From: Rhynchonema sp. JSB1_4
Taxonomy: Eukaryota; Nematoda; Chromadorea; Monhysterida; Xyalidae
DNA length: 64,000 nt
Assembly (NCBI GenBank): GCA_030248065.1
Contig: JASAMV010007297.1
Span: 1 to 64,000 of the forward strand
Direction: 5' to 3'
Shown piece by piece: positions 46,774 through 56,430 of the stretch. Position 1 is the first letter of the stretch, and each line of letters starts with the position of its first letter. The notes below the pieces were generated by a model that was not told where the DNA came from, ran no database searches, and worked only from the letters and a program-made list of their open reading frames with translations. A program made the translations under genes and the position numbers.

Positions 46774-47291
46774 CAGGGTTGGGCAAAAAACGTTTTTTTC
46801 CAAAAAAATCGTTTTTTTAAAAAAAAACGTTTTTTTTTTTAAAAAACGTTTTTTTTTTAAACGCCCAGATGACCAAAATATGCCCCCAAGAAAATTGGAA
46901 AACGCTCATGTTGGGAAGAAAACGTGGTTAAATGAAGTAATTCTATGTGTTCTGAGGCAAAATAAACGGGTTTCAACCCTTTTCTAGCGAGTTGCTAAGA
47001 TCCCATATCAGACCCGCATCATGGGACCAACTTTGGCCGGGGTCATCACTGAAAGTCAAACTCCGTATATCGACGTATCTCGACAAAGTAAAAATTGGTC
47101 GAAAATTTTTTGAAAAAAATGGGACAAAAAATTGATTTTCCTTGATAATCAGGGTACTTTCCCTGAAAAATCAGGGAAAATCAAGGAAATTCAGGGTTTA
47201 AAAAAACGAAAAACGACCCAGGCGTTTTTTTTTTAAAAAAACGTCGTTTTTTTTAAGAAAAAACGCCGTCGTTTTTTTTTGCCCAACCCTG
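46774..47291. mobile_element. hAT-type MITE, CAGGGTTGGGC ends (copy 1)
   Basis: Ends CAGGGTTGGGCAAAAAA and its inverse TTTTTTTGCCCAACCCTG; target duplication ATACTGAC (46766-46773, 47292-47299). Subterminal words aaaaaacgtttttttt are repeated. The core is almost identical to 48665-49173, including a ccctgaaaaatcagggaaaa word. Confidence 0.95.
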
Positions 47292-47475
47292 ATACTGACC
47301 ACCATGAAGATGTGCAGTGGTTGGGGGGATCTTTGGATACGGTACACGTGTGTTGCATTATGTGGCAGCTAGAGAACGCGTGCGTTTCAAAATTGGACTG
47401 TGATCGTAATCTGGCACTTACACGCATTTTATAGGCAGACTTGCTGATACTGATACCTACATGTACGTTCACATG

Positions 47476-48304
47476 TATAGTCCGTCCATCAGCTCATGGC
47501 ACTTTTGTTTGGGAGGTTCAGGTTCCAATGCGAAAAATTGTTCCTCCGCAAGGCAATGTCAGAGAAAACGGCTAAGCCAACCGGAACCGGAACAGCACTG
47601 GATCCTGTCAAACTTTTCAGCTGAAAAAAGTGTCTGAGCTGATGGATGGACTATACAATAATAACTGGGACGGGATCACGCTGGAAAAAAATACAGGGTC
47701 TCAAATTCAACGTTTAACCGATCGCCACATATGTTTTGCATATATCATTGCCAAGCACAACTCAAGCGTTACAACACTCTGAGACGGAACGTTGCAGCAC
47801 TCACGTGGTGCTTGTTGCTTTGGGGCCATTGTGAATAAGAACTTCCAGTTTGGAGCCGTACACCCAGAGCAAGCATACGGCCACTATCCCCAAATGCCAT
47901 ATTGTAGTGCCTCCAAAATACCCAGGCTCCGAGCTGACGCCTAGGCCTCACAGTGCTCTGAAGAACATGTAGGTATAGTCCGTCCACCAGCTCATGGCAC
48001 TTTGTGTTGCTGCTGGCTGGTTTGTTCCCTTCCTCCACGTCCTAATGAAAGAGAAATTGAGTTTCCAAAAAAAATTATTTTTGCTCCTAAATTGCTGTTT
48101 TTATGAAATCGACGTGTTTTATCGATTTTAATTTAATTTAATTTTAAATTTGATCGAATTCAATTGTTTTCGACACATTTTCTTATTTTTTAAGTTTTTT
48201 TGCAAAATCGCTCACGCTCAATTTCTCTTTCATTAGAACGTGGAGGAAGGGAACAAACCGGCCAGCAGCAACACAAAGTGCCATGAGCTGGTGGACGGAC
48301 TATA
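47476..48304. repeat. two TATAGTCCGTCCA-ended inverted-repeat elements
   Basis: One spans 47476-47656 (TATAGTCCGTCCATCAGC ... GCTGATGGATGGACTATA). The other spans 47974-48304 with arms of about 90 bases (CAGCTCATGGCACTTTGTG and inverse) around an A/T-rich loop. TA at both borders hints at a Tc1/mariner-type MITE, but this is only inferred. Between them no gene is seen. Confidence 0.7.
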
Positions 48305-48479
48305 CATACCGGAATCTGAATACAGTACCACAGTATAATTTTTCTTGGCTCGGTGAATAAGAAAAGTGGTGCGTTTACGGTGCAGGGGAACACCTTTTAC
48401 GCTGGTCGAAATTAGTGATCCAACGTTATCACAAAATATGATTGAAACAAAAATTTGTCCTCATTGTCTACAAGCCCAA

Positions 48480-48652
48480 AATGGAGAAGTACTGAATCCG
48501 GAAACGGGAATCCGGAAATAATTCCGGAAAACGCATTATTTTTGCATGTAAATTCGTGCGTTTTCCGGAAATATTTCCGGAGTCCGGAAATGTTTTGTAT
48601 TTTTGTATGCAAACTATTTCCGGTTTCCGGATTCCGGATTTAACCTATAAGT
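48480..48652. repeat. CCGGAAATTTCCGG motif cluster
   Basis: Words TTCCGGAAA, AATCCGGAAA and TTTCCGGATTCCGG occur about ten times in both orientations in 170 bases, symmetric around 48540. Probably another motif-array MITE of which the ends were not resolved. Confidence 0.6.
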
Positions 48653-48664
48653 TCCCCCTAAGGC

Positions 48665-49173
48665 CAGGGTTGGGCAAAAAACGTTTTTTTCCAAAAAATC
48701 GTTTTTTTTTTAAAAACGTTTTTTTTAAAAAAACGTTTTTTTTAAAACGCCCAGATGACCAAAATATGCCTAAAAAAATTGGAAAACGCTCATGTTGGGA
48801 AGAAAACGTGGTTAAATGAAGTAATTCTATGTGTTCTGGGGCAAAATAAACGGGTTTCAACCCGTTTCTAGCGAGTTGTTAAGATCCCATATCAGACCCG
48901 CATCATGGGACCAACTTTGGCCGGGCTCATCATTGAAAGTCAACCTCCGTATATCGACGTATCTCGACAAGGTAAAAATTGGTCGAAAATATTTTGAAAA
49001 AAATGGGGCAAAAAATTGATTTTCCTTGACGATCAGGATACTTTCCCTGAAAAATCAGGGAAAATCAAGGAAATTCAGGATTTAAAAAAACGAAAAACGA
49101 CCCAGGCGTTTTTTTTTAAAAAAAACGTCGTTTTTTTAAGAAAAAACGCCGTCGTTTTTTTTGCCCAACCCTG
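48665..49173. mobile_element. hAT-type MITE, CAGGGTTGGGC ends (copy 2)
   Basis: Same family as 46774-47291. Target duplication CCTAAGGC (48657-48664, 49174-49181) is exact. The two copies differ by few substitutions and small indels in A/T runs, suggesting recent activity of the family. Confidence 0.96.
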
Positions 49174-49447
49174 CCTAAGGCTGCTGTGAGTGAGGAGTAT
49201 GAGTATTTCCTATGAGTCAATGTACAAACAACAAAACCAACAACCATCTTACTTTTACCATTATTTTATTGCAGATGACGCGGATTCTACAATTAGCAAA
49301 CACTTGTCCACCAGAAAAACATCTCAGCTTTGGTGTTTTTGGTCTCATTTCTCACTTCGCATTTTTCTGAGCCTGACTACTACGTCCGAAAATGAACCAT
49401 CTTTAATAACGTTGCAGTGAACATGACTATATAGCGAACATGACTAT

Positions 49448-49528
49448 AATTAAACCACTAAGGTTTATCCGTATCAAATACCAGAATGAATGTAGAATAC
49501 AAGAGGATCACGCGTGATACTCTTACTC
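49448..49528. repeat. 81-bp direct repeat, left copy
   Basis: Begins AATTAAACCACTAAGG and ends GATACTCTTACTC; identical to 50589-50669. The two copies flank the Lys-rich gene 49629-50514. The unique word after this copy (CCGCCAA) also stands just before the right copy. Confidence 0.9.
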
Positions 49529-49628
49529 CTCCCCCGCCAAGGGAGCCTATGAAACGAAATTGGGGTATAAATATAGAAGAAAATTGGCGGAAATCACCTG
49601 GTGTCGCTTTATCACTTCCTGTCAATTC

Positions 49629-50514
49629 CTAAAAGCAGTAGTCTACCATCGAGAACCTGAGCTCAATTATTTTTTCTTTCTTCTTCTTTACACCTCGACC
49701 TCGCGCCACTATTTCTTTCTTCACATCGCCTGTTTTCGACATGGCGCATTCAATCAGCAACGTCGTCGATTCGCGTTCGTGGTTGGTTGTCGTCGTGGCG
49801 CCACGTCGCACACGTTTCTTCGGTTTTGTTGGTCCCGGTTCTGGTTTCTTCGTTCGTTCTTTTCCGTTCTTCCTGTTCTTCCGCTTCTTCTCTTTCTTTA
49901 CCTCCTTCTTTTTCTTTTCCTTCCGCTTTCCCTTGGTCTTCTTTTTCGTTGTCTTGTCCACGCTCGGCCACTCAATCCATTGAATTTCCTCCTCTTCACA
50001 TTTCATCGGCCGCAACGTCGGTGTCGTGTCCAACACCTGTTCCTCACACGCAACATCGAGCAACACTGGACACGGGTCAGGGGTGGATTTCGGAATTGGG
50101 GACATGGGGAGTACAAACCTCGACCGGCGTATTCTGAGGGGACTCGGTCTTTTCCTCTTTCAATTGCCACAACTTGACAGGCACTAATAACGGTGTGCCG
50201 GTCAAAAACTTCGCAACTTTCGGCGGTTTCATCAATTTCTTCACTTCTTTCACCCATTCTTCTCTTTCTTTCTTTCTCTCCTCCATTTCAACCAAGTATG
50301 CGACCCGATCCAAACCTTGCCAAGTCCCATAATTGAGGACATCGTACATCGCGCATACAAACTCGGTGCACAACCCTTGATTGAATGGCATCGACTTGCT
50401 CCACTCTTCAAATGCCTTGAACAGTTCGTAGCTGTCTTGCGCGTCCAAATAGATTCTTCTCCAATTTTTCTTCCTGGCCTCGGCCACTTTCGCACGCCAC
50501 GAATAGTTCTTCAT
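49629..50514 (-). CDS. Lys-rich hypothetical protein
   Basis: Two exons on the minus strand: 50514 to about 50113-50119, and 49629-50065 (stop), separated by an intron of about 50 bases; the best in-frame donor is at about 50112 (GTACTC). The N-terminal half is Trp/Tyr-rich and helical (RRIYLDAQDSYELFKAFEEW). The C-terminal half is almost a pure basic tract with repeated KKK, KKEVKKEKKRKNRK and PKKRVRRG, likely nuclear or nucleolar. The true start may lie upstream of 50514, where the frame stays open. Not recognised. The whole gene lies between two identical 81-bp direct repeats, so it may be a duplicated or captured segment. Confidence 0.5.
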
Positions 50515-50588
50515 CTTTCTTGGGCCGCAAACAGTAACGCGCTTCGCAGGCGCGGAGCCACGAGGATCGTACCTCGCAGACGTCCGCC

Positions 50589-50669
50589 AATTAAACCACT
50601 AAGGTTTATCCGTATCAAATACCAGAATGAATGTAGAATACAAGAGGATCACGCGTGATACTCTTACTC
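50589..50669. repeat. 81-bp direct repeat, right copy
   Basis: Identical to 49448-49528; see there. It could be a target-like duplication caused by segmental insertion, or the ends of a short LTR-like element; neither has TG...CA ends. Confidence 0.9.
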
Positions 50670-50783
50670 TATATATCGAATGGTGACTGTATCTTTTTCA
50701 GTTCCACATTAATTTCCAGGCTGTTTTCGTGTTGGATCAACAAGCTAAAAAGCAGCAATTAATGCATGAACATGTGATTTCAG

Positions 50784-51140
50784 ATGCTAACCACTGAAAC
50801 CGACCTCAAACGGACCAATCAGTCTCGCATTCAAACGTTGACCTGGGCCAGGTACTGTCTTCACGAATTCTGCGGAAACGGTTTCCTCGAATCAAAACTG
50901 TTCGATGTGATTTTATGGCGGAGGTGATATTCTCAATCGCAATCAATTGCGTCTGGAGCTAACGAACATTCAAGAAAACGAATGGGTGAAATCGATCGCA
51001 AACCAATCATTCGACTGAAAAAAGAACGAAATTCTGACTCAGTTCGGAAGCGCGCACCCGCTGAAACCGCGAACAGCACACAGACTTACCAGCGGGTGAA
51101 ACACGAAATAAACGTTGGTGTCCAAATTAAATGTGAACCG
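50784..51140 (+). pseudogene. coding remnant with probable frameshifts
   Basis: After an acceptor (TTTCAG, then ATGCTAACC) the frame runs 47 codons (TLTWARYCLHEFCGNGF...). Near 50925 coding character shifts to a second frame (GDILNRNQLRLELTNIQENE) and then to a third (EIDRKPIIRLKKERNSDS ... INVGVQIKCEPV) that ends in a stop at about 51145. The pieces read like one protein broken by indels. No family recognised. Alternatively, very small introns could join them. Confidence 0.35.
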
Positions 51141-51465
51141 GTGTGAATATCATTATACTGACCTTTTTTGTTATTTTTATAAATCAAGGCGCAATTGTAC
51201 ATATTTCCGCAAATTCCATATACTGTATCTCGAAAACAAAGATGACATGCTCCAATGCTACAAAATTGATAGATATATTCGGTAAACGATCTACGGGATG
51301 TCGCTGACAAGAATGAAACTTTCAAGATAAAGCAAATTCAACCAGTGGATCATAAAAACTATGCTTGTACTTAGCTGGAGCAATACAGTGAACAACAGTA
51401 ATAGAAATGAGCCTGAGTAATACTATGTTTTTGTCATGGTCATGTTTGATTCAATTTTGTCTAAT

Positions 51466-51619
51466 TTATGCATTTGGTGATGATTCAATTTCAACACTAT
51501 CTTCTTTTCCGCTCGGATTCTCTTTCTTTTTGTCGTCGTCTTTTTTTGGTTTCTCTCTCGCAGTTTCTTCATTTGTAATTTCTGTCTCGCTCTGTCGCTC
51601 TTTTCTCTCCGCTTCGGTC
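51466..51619 (-). CDS. terminal exon of a Lys/Glu-rich protein
   Basis: After an acceptor (CTTTATAG) the frame is open for 50 codons to TAA (51466-51468). Composition is strongly charged (ERKERQSETEIT; KPKKDDDKKKENPSGKED). Upstream exons were not found; a hAT-type element lies directly upstream at 51634. It may be low-complexity coding sequence or chance. Confidence 0.3.
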
Positions 51620-51633
51620 CTATAAAGTTATGC

Positions 51634-52011
51634 CAGTGGCGGATTCAGCTTTTGGCCAAGGGAGGGGCCAAATCCAAAAACTCATTTTTATCCAGTGCTT
51701 GTTATATTTTTAAAAGTCAGTTTATCTGGTGCTTGTTTCGAATTTCTCGCTTTTTGCCCCAAATGTTATACAAAATGTAACAATGCGCGCAAGCGCGCGT
51801 AATTTTGGCACGTTTTGCGCGCACGAGAGCCAAATTTTATTGGAAATTGGTGTATTTGACGTGCGAAGCGCGCGATTTTTGGACTTTGAAGTGTATAAGA
51901 GTGAAAATCCTGCGATTTAGGGAGTCTTCCTTCCGAAACGGTGGTCCCCCTTCAGGGGCCAATTGGACCAAAGGGGGCCATGGCCCCTATGGCCCCCTGG
52001 ATCCGCCCGTG
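51634..52011. mobile_element. hAT-type MITE, CAGTGGCGGATTCAG ends
   Basis: Ends CAGTGGCGGATTCAG and CTGGATCCGCCCGTG; flanks AGTTATGC and AATTATGC are an 8-bp duplication with one change. The core carries GCGCGCAAGCGCGCGT and further gcgcgcg words, like the other MITEs. The CAGTGGCGGAT end is a common hAT terminus in animals. Confidence 0.88.
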
Positions 52012-52177
52012 AATTATGCATTTATGAACTAGTATTTTAGTTTGAAACATTATTCGATAAATCGACAAACTTTTTGCTTTTCGCTATGGTTTCTGTTGAT
52101 TGTTCACTCTGCGTTTTTCCACTTTTGCGCGCGGACTTTGATCCAGATACTGTGAAAGGTTGCAACTTTTGTTGTTG

Positions 52178-52762
52178 TTAAAGGGGCCACGACATTATTA
52201 TTTTTCGCTATAAACCGCCTGATTTTATGTCAAAAATTCAAGGACGACATCCGAAGGAACATGTCTTACAATGACAACAACATTGACCCGCGCTGTTTTC
52301 AGCATGAAAATCACTCCCGAACATCGAATGTCAGGAACAAAAGTAAGTTTGCTGTAGTCGCTCGGCTGCTTGACAATCAGGCATCGGAGCTCAAAAAATT
52401 ATGATATGGACTGGGCGCTTATGTAATATTTGCGAAACATTTTTCCGACAACCAGCTCCATGCACCTGTGCGACGTTGCAATTTCTGTGGCAACGGAAAT
52501 GTTTCGCAAATATTACATAAGCGCCCAGTCCATATCACATTTTTTGAGCTCGATGCCTTGCAATTTTCAAGCGGCCGAGCGACTACAGCAAACTTACTTT
52601 TGTTCCTGACATTCGATGTTCGGGGGTGATTTTCATGCTGAAAACAACGCGGGTCAATGTTGGTGTCTTTGTAAGACATGTTCCTTCGGATGTCGTCTTT
52701 CAATTTCTGACATAAAATCAGGCGGTGTATCGTGAAAAATAATAATGTCGCGCCCCCTTTAA
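52178..52762. mobile_element. TTAA-flanked palindromic element (sister of element X)
   Basis: Begins TTAAAGGGGCCACGACATT and ends AATGTCGCGCCCCCTTTAA; arms are inverse copies as at 21289-21869, with which it shares most of its sequence. It lies just past the stop codon (52779) of the sushi-TM gene. Confidence 0.85.
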
Positions 52763-52778
52763 GCGTTAGTGGCTAAAA

Positions 52779-54126
52779 TCAGCCAATAGTAGCAGCAGAC
52801 AAACGTTTCTTCTTGATTTTGTTCAGCTTCCTTTTGTCCTTTCGACCATCGTAGCCGTACTCGCTGAGAAAGTTCTTCTTGTCACGTCCGGTCATGTCGT
52901 ACGCCGACACTTTCTGACAGTAATCGCACAGGTTTACACGTCTAAAAAAAGGAAAGTGTTCGAAACGCTTGGATTTCCAAACAAACCTCCTCAAATTCAA
53001 CGCGAACATCCGGGGCCGCTTCACGCCTTTCGGGTGGATTTGCTGGCAACACGTGTTGTTTGGGCACCTGGGGTGAATGGTGTGATGCAAAGCAAAGAAA
53101 ATTTTGTACCAGTTTCAAGTGTTCTAAGAACATCTGCACCTGCACAGCATCGAGTACTTTCTGATCGAATTTCTTCTTTTTGTGATAAGTGTATGCGGAA
53201 CGCGGAATTTGCTCGTTGGCAGTGGGTGGGCGGGTGGCGCGCAACGCGACTTGCTGCAACATTAAAAGGTATTCATTACAAACGAAACTAGCCATTTTTA
53301 ATTAGTATTTCTAATTTCTAACCGCCATTCTAGCCATTCGTTGCATTTCGCGTTCTTTGTTGTCGTTCTGCTTTCTATCCCAATACCGCTTGGCGCACAC
53401 AACCATCACAACGACAAAGAGAAGCAACGCAAGAATGATGGGAATGAGCATGTAGATTAGATACGGTGGAAAGGGGTCGGATTCGATAATGGGTGTTGTC
53501 GGGGAGATGCGGGTGAGGGATATCGCAGTTGGGCTCGTGATGAAGTAACGGGTAGCACGAACTGTTGATGGTGTGGTATTGGAGACAGTCTGCTTGTTTT
53601 CTGAATCAGGAAATAGCTATCTCGTTGCAGATTTAGTGCGGGTGGTTTTATGATTTGTCGATAGCATTACATACATGTACCTATACATTGCAAGAGCAGC
53701 TTGTCATGGTGATATCTGAGATATTGTCCGTCGTCTGTTTTGTCTTGCATTGTCCAGCCTTCATCCTCACATTTTGCAAAGCGGATTGTTTCATACTTTT
53801 CGTTATGCAGCTTCCATACGAAACCTGTTTTGCATATCAAGAAAGCAAGGTCACTACCCACGGTCGAAGAGCCGCCCTTTGCTAGCTTCACGGTGGAGTT
53901 TTCATGAACTTGAACATTGTCGTCAAGCAAAACGTCGTGGGGGCAACCTGAAATTTTAGCTACACAGGTTGTGTCAACTACGAGAAGAAAATGTGTAAGG
54001 GCTGTCAGATGCAAATTAACGAGACACAATGTCCAAATAATTCAAAATTCAACCTTGCTTGGAATTTGAGAAGTTAGTCACGATCAGCAAAGTCTGGATT
54101 GCAACGCGAACTGAACGCCACAACAT
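52779..54126 (-). CDS. single-pass membrane protein with one sushi (CCP) domain, copy B
   Basis: Exons: 54054-54126 (ATG), 53681-53947, 53323-53600, 53140-53253, 52987-53067, 52779-52913 (stop); phases agree, 315 aa. Exon 1 is a short N-terminal leader (IQTLLIVTNF). Exon 2 is a sushi-like domain with four Cys (GC, ICKTGF, KCEDEGW, LQC). Exon 3 has a Thr/Ser-rich stalk, a transmembrane segment (YLIYMLIPIILALLLFVVVM) and basic CAKRYW. Exons 4-6 are a charged cytoplasmic tail containing MTGRDK ... FLSE, Lys-rich at the end. The paralogue is 58257-59427 (same exon phases, similar lengths); the tail also matches the locus at 37 kb. Sushi domains bind proteins or glycans outside the cell; the tail may bind cytoplasmic partners. 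Upstream in the same direction is the PLAT-TSP1 gene, whose stop lies 765 bases before this ATG, so the two may be co-transcribed. Confidence 0.8.
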
Positions 54127-54891
54127 GATGGTGGAAGTTGGTTTGGTTTGGTGACAGAAAATAGAATAAGTCCCAACATGAGATAAAAACAGTAGCAATT
54201 ATTACAAATTCTATTCCTGGACATTTACCATACGCATTTATTTTGATGGACATTCCTGATGTTTCATTATTATCATCGTGAAACTTAGCTTTTATTGTTT
54301 AACAGGATCTGTGACAGATCCTTCGGGCGGTTGCATTGACCTGGCACCGGAGACAGCAAAAAGAAGTAAAATATTTTGTTTAGGTAAGTCGTGTTGCATG
54401 CCTATGCCACGGTATGCTGTTTAGTGGAGTCCTCAGGCAAATATAGGCAAACCACGCCAACACGAGCCCAATTTCGCAGCTGGCAGAATAATGAAACATT
54501 CATACGTGGCTGCTGATTTGGGAAATGTTACACGTTGAAGAATACAAAATGGAGCATGATGATTTTCTCTTTCTATTCGTTTTGAACACACACCACCTTC
54601 GAAATCGGGCTGTGTTGGTTATACGATGCATTTAATCCGACCAAAACCCTGCGAACTGGTCATCGCCCAGAACCGTGTACCCTCAAGCTAGACTTCATCC
54701 CACTGTGATAGTGTCGATTGCTTTTTATTCATGAACAAAATACAACCACATATTTCTAAGGTTGAAGCAAAAAGTAGTGAGAAGGTTTATAAGGATCACT
54801 AAAAAATAAATGTGTCAGGACCGCTTTGGCCTTTTCTGTTAACTCTCAGGTTGCTGCGCTTACCCAAAGTCACTGCTTATCTACTTATCTT
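54127..54891. other. intergenic, with foldback at 54445-54626
   Basis: Separates the PLAT-TSP1 stop from the sushi-TM start. It contains the inverted partner of the foldback 45089-45245 and a short plus-strand open piece at 54305-54390 (GSVTDPSGGC...) between splice-like sites, which I cannot place. Confidence 0.5.
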
Positions 54892-56004
54892 TCATCCAAT
54901 TTTTTTCACGGAAGGACACTCAGTCGACAGTAAGCAAGGCTGTACTATGCTCAGATCGTCGTAACAACTGGGCTGCTTCGTACCGATGTGGGCGTAGCAA
55001 ATGCGGTATCGTGCATATGTGCCTTCAAACGAAAAAAACTTGCATCCACGATGTTTCAAAACTAATGCGTAGAAATCGCACTGTTGATACACTGTACCTA
55101 TAGCTTGATTGCCGCAAGAACAACTGCTGCTACATTCAGTCCACTCTGAATAATCTGAATGAGTGCACATATATGGAGTCCTCGTTTGTTGATATCCGTC
55201 GTAAAGCCAGCTGAATAAAACGGTCAAACTGTGTGGTTGATGAAAAATAATTGACACATCGACGGCCACATGTTTGAGTGGTCAAGGCTGATCGCACTTG
55301 AACGCGTGTGTCAACAACAACATGTCATAATGTAAAGTAATCTATACTTGAACGTGCATAATAATCGCCATCTGCGATAATAATCTTACACTTTGTCGTA
55401 ATTGAACCGGATCTTGTGACTCCAGGTGCCGTCCGTCGCCTGCTTCAGGTACAGGTTGACTCGTTCTAGCTGCCAAGCTCTGCCAACTGTGAATATTAGA
55501 CGCATCATCAGATTCATTATGGATAAATTTAAAAAACGCTGGTCCGCTCGCACTCACCACCACAGCCGGCGCAATACTCGAGTTTGAATGACAAGTTGGT
55601 GACCGGCTTGACGGCATCGATCACAATCGTGTAATTGCGCTTGGAGCCGTTCTCAAAGTCGTCGTCAGCGCTGTCGAGGTTCAGCCAAGGTGTGCTGCCG
55701 CGATCGCCTTTCACCATCACGTAAACGTAGGCATCAGTGCCCGCTCCGTAGTCGGTGCCGGTGTGCACTTCGACAAAGTACTCTGCAATGACAAAACGGC
55801 TCCCCGACAAAACTTATTCGAAAACTCATAAAATTCCGAAACTTAATAAAAATCTGACAATTTTAAAAAATCTCTTAACTTGAAGCGATGTTATTCAAAT
55901 CGAATATTAAACGGCGCCAACCAACTTTCTTTCTGCGCGGTAACAACTGCAGCGTAAACAGCCACAAGCAGCAACTGGATCGTCATGATGCGAGTCGAAG
56001 ACAT
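54892..56004 (-). CDS. secreted PLAT-TSP1 protein, copy B
   Basis: Exons: 55926-56004 (ATG), 55558-55782, 55390-55477, 55098-55210, 54892-55022 (stop TGA); 211 aa, phases consistent. Signal peptide (LLLVAVYAAVVTAQ), then a PLAT/LH2 domain in exons 2-4 (YFVEVHTGTDYGAGTDAYVY ... WQLERVNLYL ... WLYDG), then one TSP1 domain (YSEWTECSSSCSCGN) whose Cys pairs finish in the last exon (CYDD ... PCLLSTEC). No membrane segment. PLAT folds as a beta sandwich that binds lipids or proteins; TSP1 binds glycosaminoglycans or matrix proteins, so an extracellular adhesion or matrix role is likely. It mirrors 56431-57985 exon for exon. PLAT fused to TSP1 in so small a protein is unusual to me. Confidence 0.85.
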
Positions 56005-56430
56005 GAGGAAGATCTTTGGCAATTTGAAACGGTGCAAATAACCGAAACGGTCAACGTAGAAAACGAAATGATGCCACGGATCGCTTGAGCGTTGTTGCCC
56101 TTGGCGATGCAACGTATCAAACAGGGGCTGAATTGAACATCTAGCAAGCCGATGATTAAACTTTGAGAGCAAAACATTGATCGTGAAAAGAATAAAGTAA
56201 ACATATACAGTATACTGTACAGTTGGCGTATGTAAATTTGCCGCTGTGTCTGATGAAGTCAAAACACCGCCAACAATATCGATATCATGTCATTAACAAA
56301 TAACATTGGCGCGATTTCTCTGAAAAAAGTGCCGATGGGTGTTGTTCTGGAACACTAATTTTCCTTTTTGCATCGTTTCTCTGATCGAGTTCGAATCTTA
56401 GTGCTTCGTAGTAGCCACAAAATCGTCCGG
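56005..56430. promoter_or_regulatory. bidirectional promoter region between the divergent PLAT-TSP1 genes
   Basis: Only 426 bases separate the two ATGs, so this must hold both promoters and 5' untranslated regions. TATAC- and A/T-rich words occur near 56200-56220 (atatacagtatactgtac, itself a palindrome). No further elements can be assigned by eye. Confidence 0.5.

Noticed and set aside
49560..50177. Plus-strand 205-codon Phe/Leu-rich frame
   Set aside because: Antisense of the Lys-rich tract (TTC/CTT runs); the minus strand has the plausible spliced frame.
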